A stretch of DNA of 6,674 nucleotides from Caryophanales bacterium UBA4100 (GCA_002383285.1 DFXU01000026.1:14367-21040); one strand, 5' to 3'. Numbered from the stretch's first letter, positions 1 through 5,879 are shown. The notes: generated from the sequence alone by a model not told the origin. Program-made: numbers and translations.

Positions 1-534
1 GATGTAATGATGCCACTATTGAATGGATGGGAAGTCCTTCAGCGGCTCCGAGATGGAGGAATTACGATCCCCCTGCTGATGCTAACCGCTAAGGATGAGG
101 TTGGAGAGAGAGTGAAGGGTCTTGATCTTGGGGCAGATGATTATTTAGTTAAACCCTTTGCACTTGAGGAGCTGCTGGCAAGAATAAGAGCGTTGCTTCG
201 TCGGAATACTGAATCTAAGGAGCACGTCTCAACAAAGCTGAAATTTCAAGATATCATTATGGATCTTGATTCACGCGAAGTATTCCGGAATGGTCGCCTG
301 ATTGAGCTAACTACGAAGGAATTTGAACTTCTTCATTTATTCATGGACAATCCGCGTAGAGTATTATCTAGAGATACAATAATGGAGAAGGTATGGGGCT
401 ATGACTTTAGCGGTGAATCTAATGTGCTTGAGGTGTATGTAGCCATGCTGAGGCAGAAAACTGAAGAGGGTGGGCAGCCAAGAATGATTCAGACTCTTCG
501 TGGTATGGGTTATGTACTGAAGGGGGATTCTTAA
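1..534 (+). CDS. OmpR/PhoB-family response regulator, 3' part (5' end outside window)
   Basis: This is a two-component transcription factor that is phosphorylated by the adjacent kinase and binds promoter DNA. The reading frame is open from base 1 and gives 177 residues; a methionine at position 7 is internal, not the start. The first codon is the Asp of a DVMMP motif, the expected phospho-acceptor at the end of receiver strand beta-3, so about 50 N-terminal residues are missing. The rest of the receiver is intact: Thr in MLTAKDE (partial residue 29), the aromatic switch Tyr 48 and the conserved Lys 51 in LVKPF. A linker at about residues 68-77 leads to a C-terminal winged helix (about 78-172) with TTKEFELL, the RDTIMEKVWGYD segment, the recognition-helix region NVLEVYVAMLR and the wing ending RGMGYVL. 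It lies 2 nt before the kinase, clearly as a cognate pair. The family is certain; the specific regulon cannot be told. Confidence 0.95.
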   Translation, partial: DVMMPLLNGWEVLQRLRDGGITIPLLMLTAKDEVGERVKGLDLGADDYLVKPFALEELLARIRALLRRNTESKEHVSTKLKFQDIIMDLDSREVFRNGRLIELTTKEFELLHLFMDNPRRVLSRDTIMEKVWGYDFSGESNVLEVYVAMLRQKTEEGGQPRMIQTLRGMGYVLKGDS

Positions 535-536
535 TT

Positions 537-1952
537 ATGTCTCTTCGACTGCGACTGACACTCTGGTACACTGGCATATTAGCCATAACTTTATTGATAT
601 TTGGAATCGCATTCTATGTATTCATATCTATGAAAACTGAAGCGAATAATGAACAAATGTTGGAGCATCAAGGTAAGTTAGCGGTATCACAGATTAGGCT
701 AATTCCACAATGGAATGTATTCACGTTGCCAGAGCTCAATGACTTCAAATCTGCTGGTGTCCTGCTACAAGCTAATCTGACGAATGGTAAAACAGTTAAA
801 TCGAATAATTTTGGAGGTAAATTACTATTCGATCAAACCTCATCTTTTGCGAGAGCAGAGAAGGAAATAAGCTGGTTTAGCACGGCCAAGCAAGATGAGT
901 ATAATTTGCTTATATATCATATACGTATGGAGTCAAATCAACAAATAATCGGGGTACTACAGGTTGCGACGGAGATTACAAACGATCTAAATTTTCTCAA
1001 GAATATCAGAACGGTGCTTACTATTCTATCGCTTCTTGCTGTTCTGATTGCAGCTACCCTTGGCTGGTTTTTAGCACGGAGGACATTAAGGCCAATCGAG
1101 CATGTCATTATGGCTGCTAATCGGATTGAGCGGGGTACAGACTTAGGGCAACGAATTGAACACATAGGACCTAATGATGAGATTGGACGGTTAACGAATA
1201 CGGTGAACGGTATGCTCTCAAGACTACAGTCTACTTACCGTGAGCTTGAGGAGGCTTATCGCACCCAACGACGTTTCGTCTCTGATGCATCTCATGAATT
1301 AAGAACACCTCTGACAACAATTCGTGGTAATGTAGAATTATTGGAAAAGGTTTGGCGGACTGGTGAGGGTAAGCAGGATATGCAGATGACGATGGAGGCG
1401 ATGCAGGATATCTCTCAGGAAGCAGCCAGAATGAGCCGTCTAGTTAACGATTTGCTTGCATTAGCAAGAGCGGATGCAGGTCATGAAATCGAGCTCTCTC
1501 CTATCAAGCTATTGCCTATCATTGAAGAGGTCATTCGTAAGGCGAAATTTTTACCACACCAAGCGGAATGGAGACATGGCGATCTACATGATCTGGAGAA
1601 TGTGACAGTTAGGGGTAGTGAAGACTATCTGCAACAGCTGCTATTCATATTTATTGAGAACGCGTTTAAATATACCAAGCATGGTTACGTACAATTAGAT
1701 ATAATGAGATTAGACAATCAAGTGGGTATTCGTATCAGTGATACAGGAATTGGAATGGAACCAGAGCAGATTCCACAAATTTTCGAACGATTCTATCGAG
1801 CTGATACCTCACGGGGACAAACCTCAGGAACTGGACTTGGTTTATCTATTGCAAAATGGATCATAGATGAGCATCTGGGCTCTATCGAGGTCGTATCCAA
1901 GAAGAATGAAGGTAGCGTGTTCATCATTTGGCTGCCTGAAATTTACGAATAG
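537..1952 (+). CDS. Membrane-bound sensor histidine kinase (HAMP, HisKA, HATPase)
   Basis: This kinase autophosphorylates on His and passes the phosphate to the response regulator just upstream. It has 471 residues and looks complete. Domains in order: a basic N-terminus, TM1 at about 10-31, an extracytoplasmic region at about 32-155 with no motif I recognise, TM2 at about 157-180, and HAMP at about 180-234 (RRTLRPIE at the start, DEIGRLTNTVN later). The HisKA dimerisation domain carries the phospho-acceptor His 253 in SHELRTP. The ATPase domain has an N box with Asn 375 in IENAFKYT, a G1 box DTGIGM at 402-407, an F box FERFYRAD at 416-423 and a G2 box GTGLGLS at 431-437. All catalytic boxes are intact, so it should be active. 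The start is supported by AAGGGGG at 520-526, about 10 nt before the ATG. The architecture is of the two-transmembrane ArlS/YkoH-like type, but the signal it senses is unknown. Confidence 0.95.
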   Translation: MSLRLRLTLWYTGILAITLLIFGIAFYVFISMKTEANNEQMLEHQGKLAVSQIRLIPQWNVFTLPELNDFKSAGVLLQANLTNGKTVKSNNFGGKLLFDQTSSFARAEKEISWFSTAKQDEYNLLIYHIRMESNQQIIGVLQVATEITNDLNFLKNIRTVLTILSLLAVLIAATLGWFLARRTLRPIEHVIMAANRIERGTDLGQRIEHIGPNDEIGRLTNTVNGMLSRLQSTYRELEEAYRTQRRFVSDASHELRTPLTTIRGNVELLEKVWRTGEGKQDMQMTMEAMQDISQEAARMSRLVNDLLALARADAGHEIELSPIKLLPIIEEVIRKAKFLPHQAEWRHGDLHDLENVTVRGSEDYLQQLLFIFIENAFKYTKHGYVQLDIMRLDNQVGIRISDTGIGMEPEQIPQIFERFYRADTSRGQTSGTGLGLSIAKWIIDEHLGSIEVVSKKNEGSVFIIWLPEIYE

Positions 1953-1956
1953 GAGG
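1951..1956 (+). promoter_or_regulatory. Ribosome binding site of ispH, overlapping the kinase stop codon
   Basis: AGGAGG lies 7 nt before the ispH ATG and overlaps the last two bases of the kinase TAG stop (1950-1952). This arrangement is typical of translationally coupled genes and argues for co-transcription of the kinase and ispH. Confidence 0.85.
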
Positions 1957-1963
1957 CTACAAC

Positions 1964-2911
1964 ATGGAAGTTGTCAAAATATCACCAAGAGGATATTGTT
2001 ATGGTGTTGTGGATGCAATGGTACTCGCATTACAAACCGCTAGAAACTTGGATCTCCCAAGACCCATTTATATTCTTGGGATGATTGTGCATAACAGTCA
2101 TGTTACTACATCCTTTGAGGAAGAGGGAATAATCACTCTTGAGGGTGAGAATCGTCTAGAGATTCTAGATAAAGTTGAAACAGGCACAGTTATCTTCACA
2201 GCCCACGGTGTATCACCGGAGGTGCGTAAGCGCGCGAGAGAGAAGGGCTTAACAGTTGTAGACGCTACTTGTCCAGATGTAACGAGGACGCATGATTTGA
2301 TCCGAGAGAAGGTCGCTGAGGGCTACGATATCATATACATTGGTAAGAAATCGCATCCTGAGCCAGAAGGGGCAATAGGGATAGCTCCTGATCATGTCCA
2401 TTTAATCGAACGAGAAGAGGATATAGCATTATTGCAATTGAAATCGGATCATATTGTTATTACGAACCAGACAACGATGAGTCAATGGGATATTAGGCAT
2501 CTCATTAGTAAATTAATAGAGCATTATCCCAAAGCAGAAATTCATAATGAAATTTGCCTCGCTACTCAGGTTAGACAAGAGGCGGTTGCAGAGCAAGCTA
2601 AACAGACGGATTTAGTTATTGTAGTTGGTGACCCTAGGAGTAATAATTCCAATCGGTTAGCACAGGTTTCTGAAGAAATAGCTGGTGTTCAAGCATACCG
2701 CGTATCTGATGTTAGTGAAATTAAGCAAGAATGGCTAGAAGGTAAGAAGAAGATTGGCGTAACTTCGGGTGCCTCTACACCAACACCGTTAACCAGAGAG
2801 GTTATACAATACTTGGAGCAATATGACCAGACAAATCCGTCTACACATGATCCGGAGAGAACTGTCAATATGAAGAAGCTTCTACCAACTGTAAAGATTA
2901 AGAGTACATGA
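1964..2911 (+). CDS. ispH: 4-hydroxy-3-methylbut-2-enyl diphosphate reductase (IspH/LytB)
   Basis: IspH is a cytosolic iron-sulfur enzyme. It reduces HMBPP to isopentenyl and dimethylallyl diphosphate, the last step of the MEP isoprenoid pathway. The protein has 315 residues, close to the Bacillus enzyme, and resembles it throughout as I remember that sequence. The three cluster cysteines are present: Cys 12 (PRGYCYGV), Cys 103 (DATCPDVT) and Cys 198 (EICLATQ). The substrate-binding motifs are also intact: His 43 in MIVHNSHV, His 81 in TAHGVSPE, His 131 and Glu 133 in SHPEPEG, TNQTT at about 167-171, RSNNSNRL at about 225-232 and Ser 271 in GASTPTP. The gene begins 11 nt after the histidine kinase, with its ribosome binding site on the kinase stop codon, so it is very probably in the same operon. 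No convincing intrinsic terminator follows it. Confidence 0.97.
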   Translation: MEVVKISPRGYCYGVVDAMVLALQTARNLDLPRPIYILGMIVHNSHVTTSFEEEGIITLEGENRLEILDKVETGTVIFTAHGVSPEVRKRAREKGLTVVDATCPDVTRTHDLIREKVAEGYDIIYIGKKSHPEPEGAIGIAPDHVHLIEREEDIALLQLKSDHIVITNQTTMSQWDIRHLISKLIEHYPKAEIHNEICLATQVRQEAVAEQAKQTDLVIVVGDPRSNNSNRLAQVSEEIAGVQAYRVSDVSEIKQEWLEGKKKIGVTSGASTPTPLTREVIQYLEQYDQTNPSTHDPERTVNMKKLLPTVKIKST

Positions 2912-2937
2912 TGTTGTCACTTTGACGAAATTAGGAT

Positions 2938-2966
2938 TTGACTAGGTCGTATTTAATTAGTATAAT
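2938..2966 (+). promoter_or_regulatory. Sigma-A promoter of aroF
   Basis: The -35 box TTGACT (2938-2943) and a perfect -10 box TATAAT (2961-2966) are separated by exactly 17 nt. The predicted start of transcription is near 2973, giving a leader of about 75 nt. This sits in the gap after ispH, so aroF can be transcribed independently of the two-component/ispH unit. Confidence 0.85.
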
Positions 2967-2980
2967 CACTTTAGTGATTA
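2963..2980 (+). promoter_or_regulatory. Operator-like inverted repeat over the aroF -10 box and start site
   Basis: TAATCACT-TT-AGTGATTA is a perfect inverted repeat with 8-bp arms and a 2-bp centre. It overlaps the last four bases of the -10 box and the predicted transcription start. A 2-nt centre is too short for an ordinary RNA hairpin loop and no T-run follows, so a DNA-binding dimer site is more likely than a terminator. The regulator is not identifiable from the sequence. Part of the symmetry uses the -10 box itself, so chance cannot be excluded. Confidence 0.5.
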
Positions 2981-2981
2981 A

Positions 2982-3010
2982 AAGCGTATAAGCGTTGAAG
3001 CGCGCAAGTA
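2982..3010 (+). repeat. Three AAGCG repeats with 8-nt period in the aroF leader
   Basis: AAGCG occurs at 2982, 2990 and 2998, each unit exactly 8 nt long, and AAG follows at the same phase at 3006. The array lies in the untranslated leader between the predicted start site and the aroF ribosome binding site. The function is unknown and it could be coincidental. Confidence 0.45.
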
Positions 3011-3028
3011 TTTGGGATTTAATATATT

Positions 3029-3035
3029 AAGGGAG
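3029..3035 (+). promoter_or_regulatory. Ribosome binding site that sets the aroF start
   Basis: AAGGGAG precedes the ATG at 3048 by 12 nt, slightly long but the only purine-rich site nearby. It lies inside the alternative longer reading from the TTG at 3012, which has no comparable site of its own. This favours the ATG. Confidence 0.7.
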
Positions 3036-3047
3036 TGTGTAGCTTAT

Positions 3048-4097
3048 ATGATAGCGATAACATCGAATACGATCTCTGAGGAGCGATTGAATGAAATTGT
3101 TCACCATATCGAACGTCAGGGTGTTAAGGCACATGTATCTAAAGGTATTGACCGTACAGTAATAGGTATAATAGGTAATGCTGATCCAACGTTAGCGGAG
3201 CAATTACGACAGATGAAAGGCATCGAGAATGTCATCAAAATTTCTAAATCGTATAAACTGACCAGCCGTGATTTCCATCCAGATGATACAGTTATTAAGA
3301 TTAAAGGCGTAGAAATCGGTGGTGGCAATTTAACTGTAATGGGTGGACCATGTGCGGTAGAATCCCCGGAGCAGATTGATGAGATAGCTCGGTTAGTAAA
3401 GGCTGCCGGTGGACAAGTATTGCGTGGTGGTGCATTCAAGCCACGTACAGGTCCGTATAGCTTCCAAGGTGTTGGTGTAGAAGGTCTAGAGATGATGGCA
3501 GAAGCAGGAAAGAAGCATGGTTTGCTAACAATCACTGAAATTATGACACCAGAATACGTGGAGATATGTGCCAAGCATGCTGATATTCTTCAGGTAGGTA
3601 CTAGGAATATGCAGAATTTCGATTTGCTTCGGAAGCTTGGAGAGATTGATACACCTGTATTGCTAAAGCGTGGATTCAGCGCAACATATGACGAATTTCT
3701 GAATGCAGCAGAGTATATGCTCGCTGGCGGTAATCCTAATGTTATGCTCTGTGAAAGAGGTATTCGAACATTCGAGACATACACACGCAACACATTGGAT
3801 TTAACTGCGATTCCAGTATTGCAGCAGCTTAGTCACCTGCCAGTCATATCTGATCCAAGTCATGGAACTGGACGTCGAGAATTAGTAGAGACGATGTCAA
3901 AGGCTTCATTAGCCGCAGGTGCGGATGGTTTAATCATTGAGATGCATACAGACCCTGACAATTCAATGACGGGTGATGGAGTGCAATCCTTATATCCAGA
4001 GCAATTTGCGAACTTACTAAAGGATCTGGAGAAGATGGCACCACTTGTAGGCAAACGGTTTGATACAGCTAAACAAGCTAGTGCAGTATTGCTGTAA
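3048..4097 (+). CDS. aroF: 3-deoxy-7-phosphoheptulonate (DAHP) synthase, type I-beta with ferredoxin-like domain
   Basis: DAHP synthase condenses phosphoenolpyruvate with erythrose 4-phosphate, the first step of the shikimate pathway to aromatic amino acids. From the ATG at 3048 the protein has 349 residues, similar to the Thermotoga-type enzyme (338). Residues about 1-70 form the N-terminal ferredoxin-like (ACT-like) domain that mediates Tyr/Phe feedback in that family, followed by SREFHP-like SRDFHPDDTVI and the TIM barrel. Metal ligands expected in the family are present: Cys 102 (GGPCAVE), His 272 (DPSHGTGRR), Glu 298 (IIEMH) and Asp 310. PEP and sugar-phosphate motifs LRGGAFKPRT, LLKRG and CERGIRTFE are also present. 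Unlike the Bacillus subtilis enzyme there is no N-terminal chorismate mutase. A 12-residue N-terminal extension from a TTG at 3012 is open but lacks support. The gene has its own promoter and a following terminator, so it is probably monocistronic, with possible read-through from ispH. The symbol aroF is the usual one; aroG or aroA are also used. Confidence 0.96.
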   Translation: MIAITSNTISEERLNEIVHHIERQGVKAHVSKGIDRTVIGIIGNADPTLAEQLRQMKGIENVIKISKSYKLTSRDFHPDDTVIKIKGVEIGGGNLTVMGGPCAVESPEQIDEIARLVKAAGGQVLRGGAFKPRTGPYSFQGVGVEGLEMMAEAGKKHGLLTITEIMTPEYVEICAKHADILQVGTRNMQNFDLLRKLGEIDTPVLLKRGFSATYDEFLNAAEYMLAGGNPNVMLCERGIRTFETYTRNTLDLTAIPVLQQLSHLPVISDPSHGTGRRELVETMSKASLAAGADGLIIEMHTDPDNSMTGDGVQSLYPEQFANLLKDLEKMAPLVGKRFDTAKQASAVLL

Positions 4098-4121
4098 TCA
4101 GGGATTGAATATTAATAAGAA

Positions 4122-4162
4122 GAAGGAGCTCGACTTCGTATTCACCGATGTCGAGCTTCTTT
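4122..4162 (+). terminator. Intrinsic terminator after aroF
   Basis: AGCTCGAC (4127-4134) pairs perfectly with GTCGAGCT (4150-4157). The stem extends outward by five more pairs, two of them G-U, to about 13 bp. Three further pairs (TCG 4136-4138 with CGA 4146-4148) are possible within the loop beyond a T-T mismatch. The 3' side is T-rich (TTCTTT) but has no long uninterrupted T-run, so termination may be moderate. It lies 24 nt after the aroF stop. Confidence 0.75.
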
Positions 4163-4185
4163 ACGTTACAATCACTTCTAGAAAA

Positions 4186-4201
4186 TTGACAAATTTGTGA
4201 A
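4186..4201 (+). repeat. Near-perfect palindrome upstream of glnA
   Basis: This 16-nt site has a perfect 10-bp core ACAAATTTGT (4189-4198) and flanking TT/AA, with one mismatched pair (G/G at 4188 and 4199). It includes a consensus -35 hexamer TTGACA (4186-4191), but no good -10 box lies 16-18 nt downstream. It could be an upstream regulator site or an AT-rich coincidence. Confidence 0.35.
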
Positions 4202-4217
4202 GTCTTTATGTGCAAGG

Positions 4218-4234
4218 TGTAAGTATATCTAACA
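4218..4234 (+). promoter_or_regulatory. GlnR/TnrA-type nitrogen-control operator upstream of glnA
   Basis: TGTAA-N7-TAACA matches the known Bacillus/Paenibacillus GlnR/TnrA consensus TGTNA-N7-TNACA at every fixed position, with an AT-rich centre as usual. The centre lies about 72 nt before the predicted glnA start, with 28 nt between the box and the -35 box. Placement upstream of a glutamine synthetase gene strongly supports the call. Whether it activates or represses cannot be told; Bacillus subtilis glnRA has a pair of sites, and only one good site is seen here. Confidence 0.8.
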
Positions 4235-4262
4235 CCATCACAAAAAATACCTTACATAGATA

Positions 4263-4291
4263 TTGACGCCTCCGGACACTCGCTTTATAAT
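4263..4291 (+). promoter_or_regulatory. Sigma-A promoter of glnA
   Basis: The -35 box TTGACG (4263-4268) and a perfect -10 box TATAAT (4286-4291) have a 17-nt spacer. The predicted start is near 4298, giving a leader of about 69 nt that contains the palindromic heptamers at 4312-4335. Confidence 0.87.
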
Positions 4292-4311
4292 ATCCACATA
4301 ACGAAGCAAAA

Positions 4312-4335
4312 GTTGAACGTTCAACGCTGTTCAAC
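4312..4335 (+). promoter_or_regulatory. Perfect 14-bp palindrome plus third heptamer in the glnA leader
   Basis: GTTGAACGTTCAAC (4312-4325) is its own reverse complement. The heptamer GTTCAAC of its right half is repeated 10 nt further on at 4329-4335. As DNA this is a good dimeric repressor site just downstream of the start. As RNA, GTTGAAC can pair with the 4329 copy, leaving a 10-nt loop that contains the middle copy. Binding protein and function are unknown; it does not match the GlnR/TnrA consensus. Confidence 0.55.
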
Positions 4336-4353
4336 AGACTAATGTTCGGAAAT

Positions 4354-4359
4354 GGGAGG
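4354..4359 (+). promoter_or_regulatory. Ribosome binding site that sets the glnA start
   Basis: GGGAGG lies 7 nt before the ATG at 4367. The in-frame ATG at 4352 overlaps this site and would have no ribosome binding site of its own, so the shorter protein beginning MSVKK is chosen. Confidence 0.9.
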
Positions 4360-4366
4360 CTTTCAA

Positions 4367-5791
4367 ATGTCAGTTAAAAAAGTATTGGACCTAATTAAAG
4401 AAAAAAATATCGAGTGGGTTGATTTCAGATTTGTTGACCTCTCGGGAAAAGCTCATCACATTTCGGTTCCCGCTAGTGAAGTTGAAGAAGAGACTTTTGA
4501 GAATGGTGTTGCTTTTGACGGTTCTTCTATTCCAGGGTTCCGTGGTATTGAAGAATCTGATATGGTTATGATGCCAGATGCAGAGGCTTCATTCCTAGAT
4601 CCCTTCACCGCACATTCGACAATCAATATCATGTGTAATATTCATACACCTGATGGTGTGAGATATGATCGCGATCCCCGTAGTATTGCTCAGAGAGCTG
4701 AAGAATTTCTTAATAAATCTGGTGTAGGTACTGCTGCTTTCTTCGCACCAGAATCTGAATTTTTCATCTTCGATGATGTTCGCTATGAAACTACTATGAA
4801 CTCTTCTTCCTTCTCAGTAGATTCTGAAGAGGCAGGCTGGAACTCAAATCGTAAAGAAGATGGCGGTAACCTTGGCTACAAAGTACCAGTTAAAGGCGGA
4901 TATGTTCCTGTAGCACCAATGGACACGCAACAAGACATTCGCAGTGAAATTTGTCGTTTGCTAATAGATGCTGGACTTCGTATTGAGCGTCATCATCATG
5001 AAGTTGCAACCGCAGGACAAGGCGAAATCAATTTCCGTTTCGATACATTAACGAAGACTGCCGATAACCTGATGACTTACAAATATATTATTCATAACAC
5101 AGCTAGACAATATGGTAAAGTTGCAACCTTCATGCCGAAGCCTTTATTCGGTGACAATGGTAGCGGGATGCACGTTCACCAGAGTATATTCAATGGCGAT
5201 TCCCCTTTATTCTATGAAAAAGGTAGATATGCTAATCTGAGTGATATGGCTATGCATTACCTAGCTGGTATTCTCCACCATGCTCCTGCACTTATTGCGA
5301 TTACTAATCCTAGTACAAACTCTTTCAAACGATTGGTGCCTGGTTATGAAGCGCCGGTAAATCTAGTATTCTCCAAAGGAAACCGTTCTGCAGCAGTTCG
5401 TATTCCAGTTGCGGCTGTCACTCCGAAGGGCTGCCGTGTCGAATTCCGTACACCGGATTCCACAGCAAATCCATACTTAGCTTTTGCTGCAATGCTATTA
5501 GCAGGTCTTGATGGAATTAAGAAAAAAATGGATCCAACCGCTCTTGGATATGGTCCTTACGACAAGAATATCTATGAGATGTCAGATGCTGAGAAGAAAG
5601 AGATTCGCAGTGTTCCATCAAGCCTTGAAGAAGCTCTAGACTCCTTAGAAGCAGATAGTGATTTCTTAACAGCTGATGGCGTATTCTCCAAAGACTTCCT
5701 CGCAAACTACATTGATTTCAAACGTGCAGAGGCTAAGGCGGTTAATATCCGTATTCATCCACATGAATATTCATTGTACTTTGGCTGCTAA
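4367..5791 (+). CDS. glnA: Type I glutamine synthetase, GSI-beta-like
   Basis: Glutamine synthetase makes glutamine from glutamate, ammonia and ATP and acts as a cytosolic dodecamer. The protein has 474 residues, like E. coli or cyanobacterial GSI-beta and longer than the roughly 444 of Bacillus GSI-alpha. An N-terminal beta-grasp region ends near residue 98, with FDGSSI at 50-55. Metal-site glutamates Glu 129, Glu 131, Glu 212 and Glu 220, His 269 (GSGMHVH), NPSTNSFKRLVPG, Arg 340 (GNRSAAVR) and Glu 359/Arg 361 (VEFRTPD) are all present. Residues about 136-178 hold the insertion typical of GSI-beta (NSSSF, GGNLGYK, KGGYVPVAP). Gly 60 takes the place of the GSI-alpha feedback Arg 62. Tyr 403 (NIYEMS) aligns with the E. 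coli adenylylation Tyr 397, though cyanobacterial enzymes have a similar Tyr without adenylylation. It appears monocistronic, with its own promoter, a GlnR-type box and a strong terminator; no glnR is adjacent. The enzyme identity is certain; the subfamily is inferred. Confidence 0.97.
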   Translation: MSVKKVLDLIKEKNIEWVDFRFVDLSGKAHHISVPASEVEEETFENGVAFDGSSIPGFRGIEESDMVMMPDAEASFLDPFTAHSTINIMCNIHTPDGVRYDRDPRSIAQRAEEFLNKSGVGTAAFFAPESEFFIFDDVRYETTMNSSSFSVDSEEAGWNSNRKEDGGNLGYKVPVKGGYVPVAPMDTQQDIRSEICRLLIDAGLRIERHHHEVATAGQGEINFRFDTLTKTADNLMTYKYIIHNTARQYGKVATFMPKPLFGDNGSGMHVHQSIFNGDSPLFYEKGRYANLSDMAMHYLAGILHHAPALIAITNPSTNSFKRLVPGYEAPVNLVFSKGNRSAAVRIPVAAVTPKGCRVEFRTPDSTANPYLAFAAMLLAGLDGIKKKMDPTALGYGPYDKNIYEMSDAEKKEIRSVPSSLEEALDSLEADSDFLTADGVFSKDFLANYIDFKRAEAKAVNIRIHPHEYSLYFGC

Positions 5792-5813
5792 TCGTAAATA
5801 ACGATAATTAGTC

Positions 5814-5857
5814 TACAATAAGAGATCTCCTTGGTAACAAGGGGATCTCTTATTGTA
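5814..5857 (+). terminator. Strong hairpin terminator after glnA, probably bidirectional
   Basis: A 20-bp stem (5814-5833 with 5838-5857) contains a single G-U wobble and closes on a GTAA loop, a GNRA-type tetraloop. The lower stem is A/T-rich, so the 3' side provides T-rich sequence (TCTTATTGT) after the G/C-rich top, and the symmetry allows action on either strand. It starts 22 nt after the glnA stop and insulates serC. Confidence 0.88.
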
Positions 5858-5879
5858 TGAAGTATAGTGTCATTTGTAC

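Noticed and set aside
938..1165. Open reading frame on the minus strand inside the histidine kinase
   Set aside because: It lies wholly within a well-supported kinase gene, has no recognisable protein features, and is a shadow frame.
2963..2980. The inverted repeat as an ispH terminator
   Set aside because: The loop would be only 2 nt, the stem is AT-rich, and an A-run rather than a T-run follows.
3012..3047. Longer aroF start from a TTG at 3012 adding 12 residues
   Set aside because: No ribosome binding site precedes the TTG. The ATG at 3048 has AAGGGAG upstream, and the family N-terminus starts directly with the first beta strand (MIAITSN).
3116..3574. 152-codon open frame on the minus strand inside aroF, with shorter ones at 3590-3793 and 3860-4054
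   Set aside because: All are antisense to strongly conserved DAHP synthase motifs, and the translations look like no known family.
4186..4214. A second complete sigma-A promoter using TTGACA at 4186
   Set aside because: No sequence close to TATAAT lies 16-18 nt downstream; kept only as a palindrome worth checking.
4252..4268. Second GlnR/TnrA box overlapping the glnA -35
   Set aside because: The half-sites TTACA and TGACG match the consensus at too few fixed positions.
4352..4366. Longer glnA start at the ATG at 4352
   Set aside because: It overlaps the GGGAGG ribosome binding site, which is correctly spaced for the ATG at 4367.
5517..5705. Minus-strand open frame inside glnA
   Set aside because: It is antisense to conserved glutamine synthetase sequence and its product lacks domain character.
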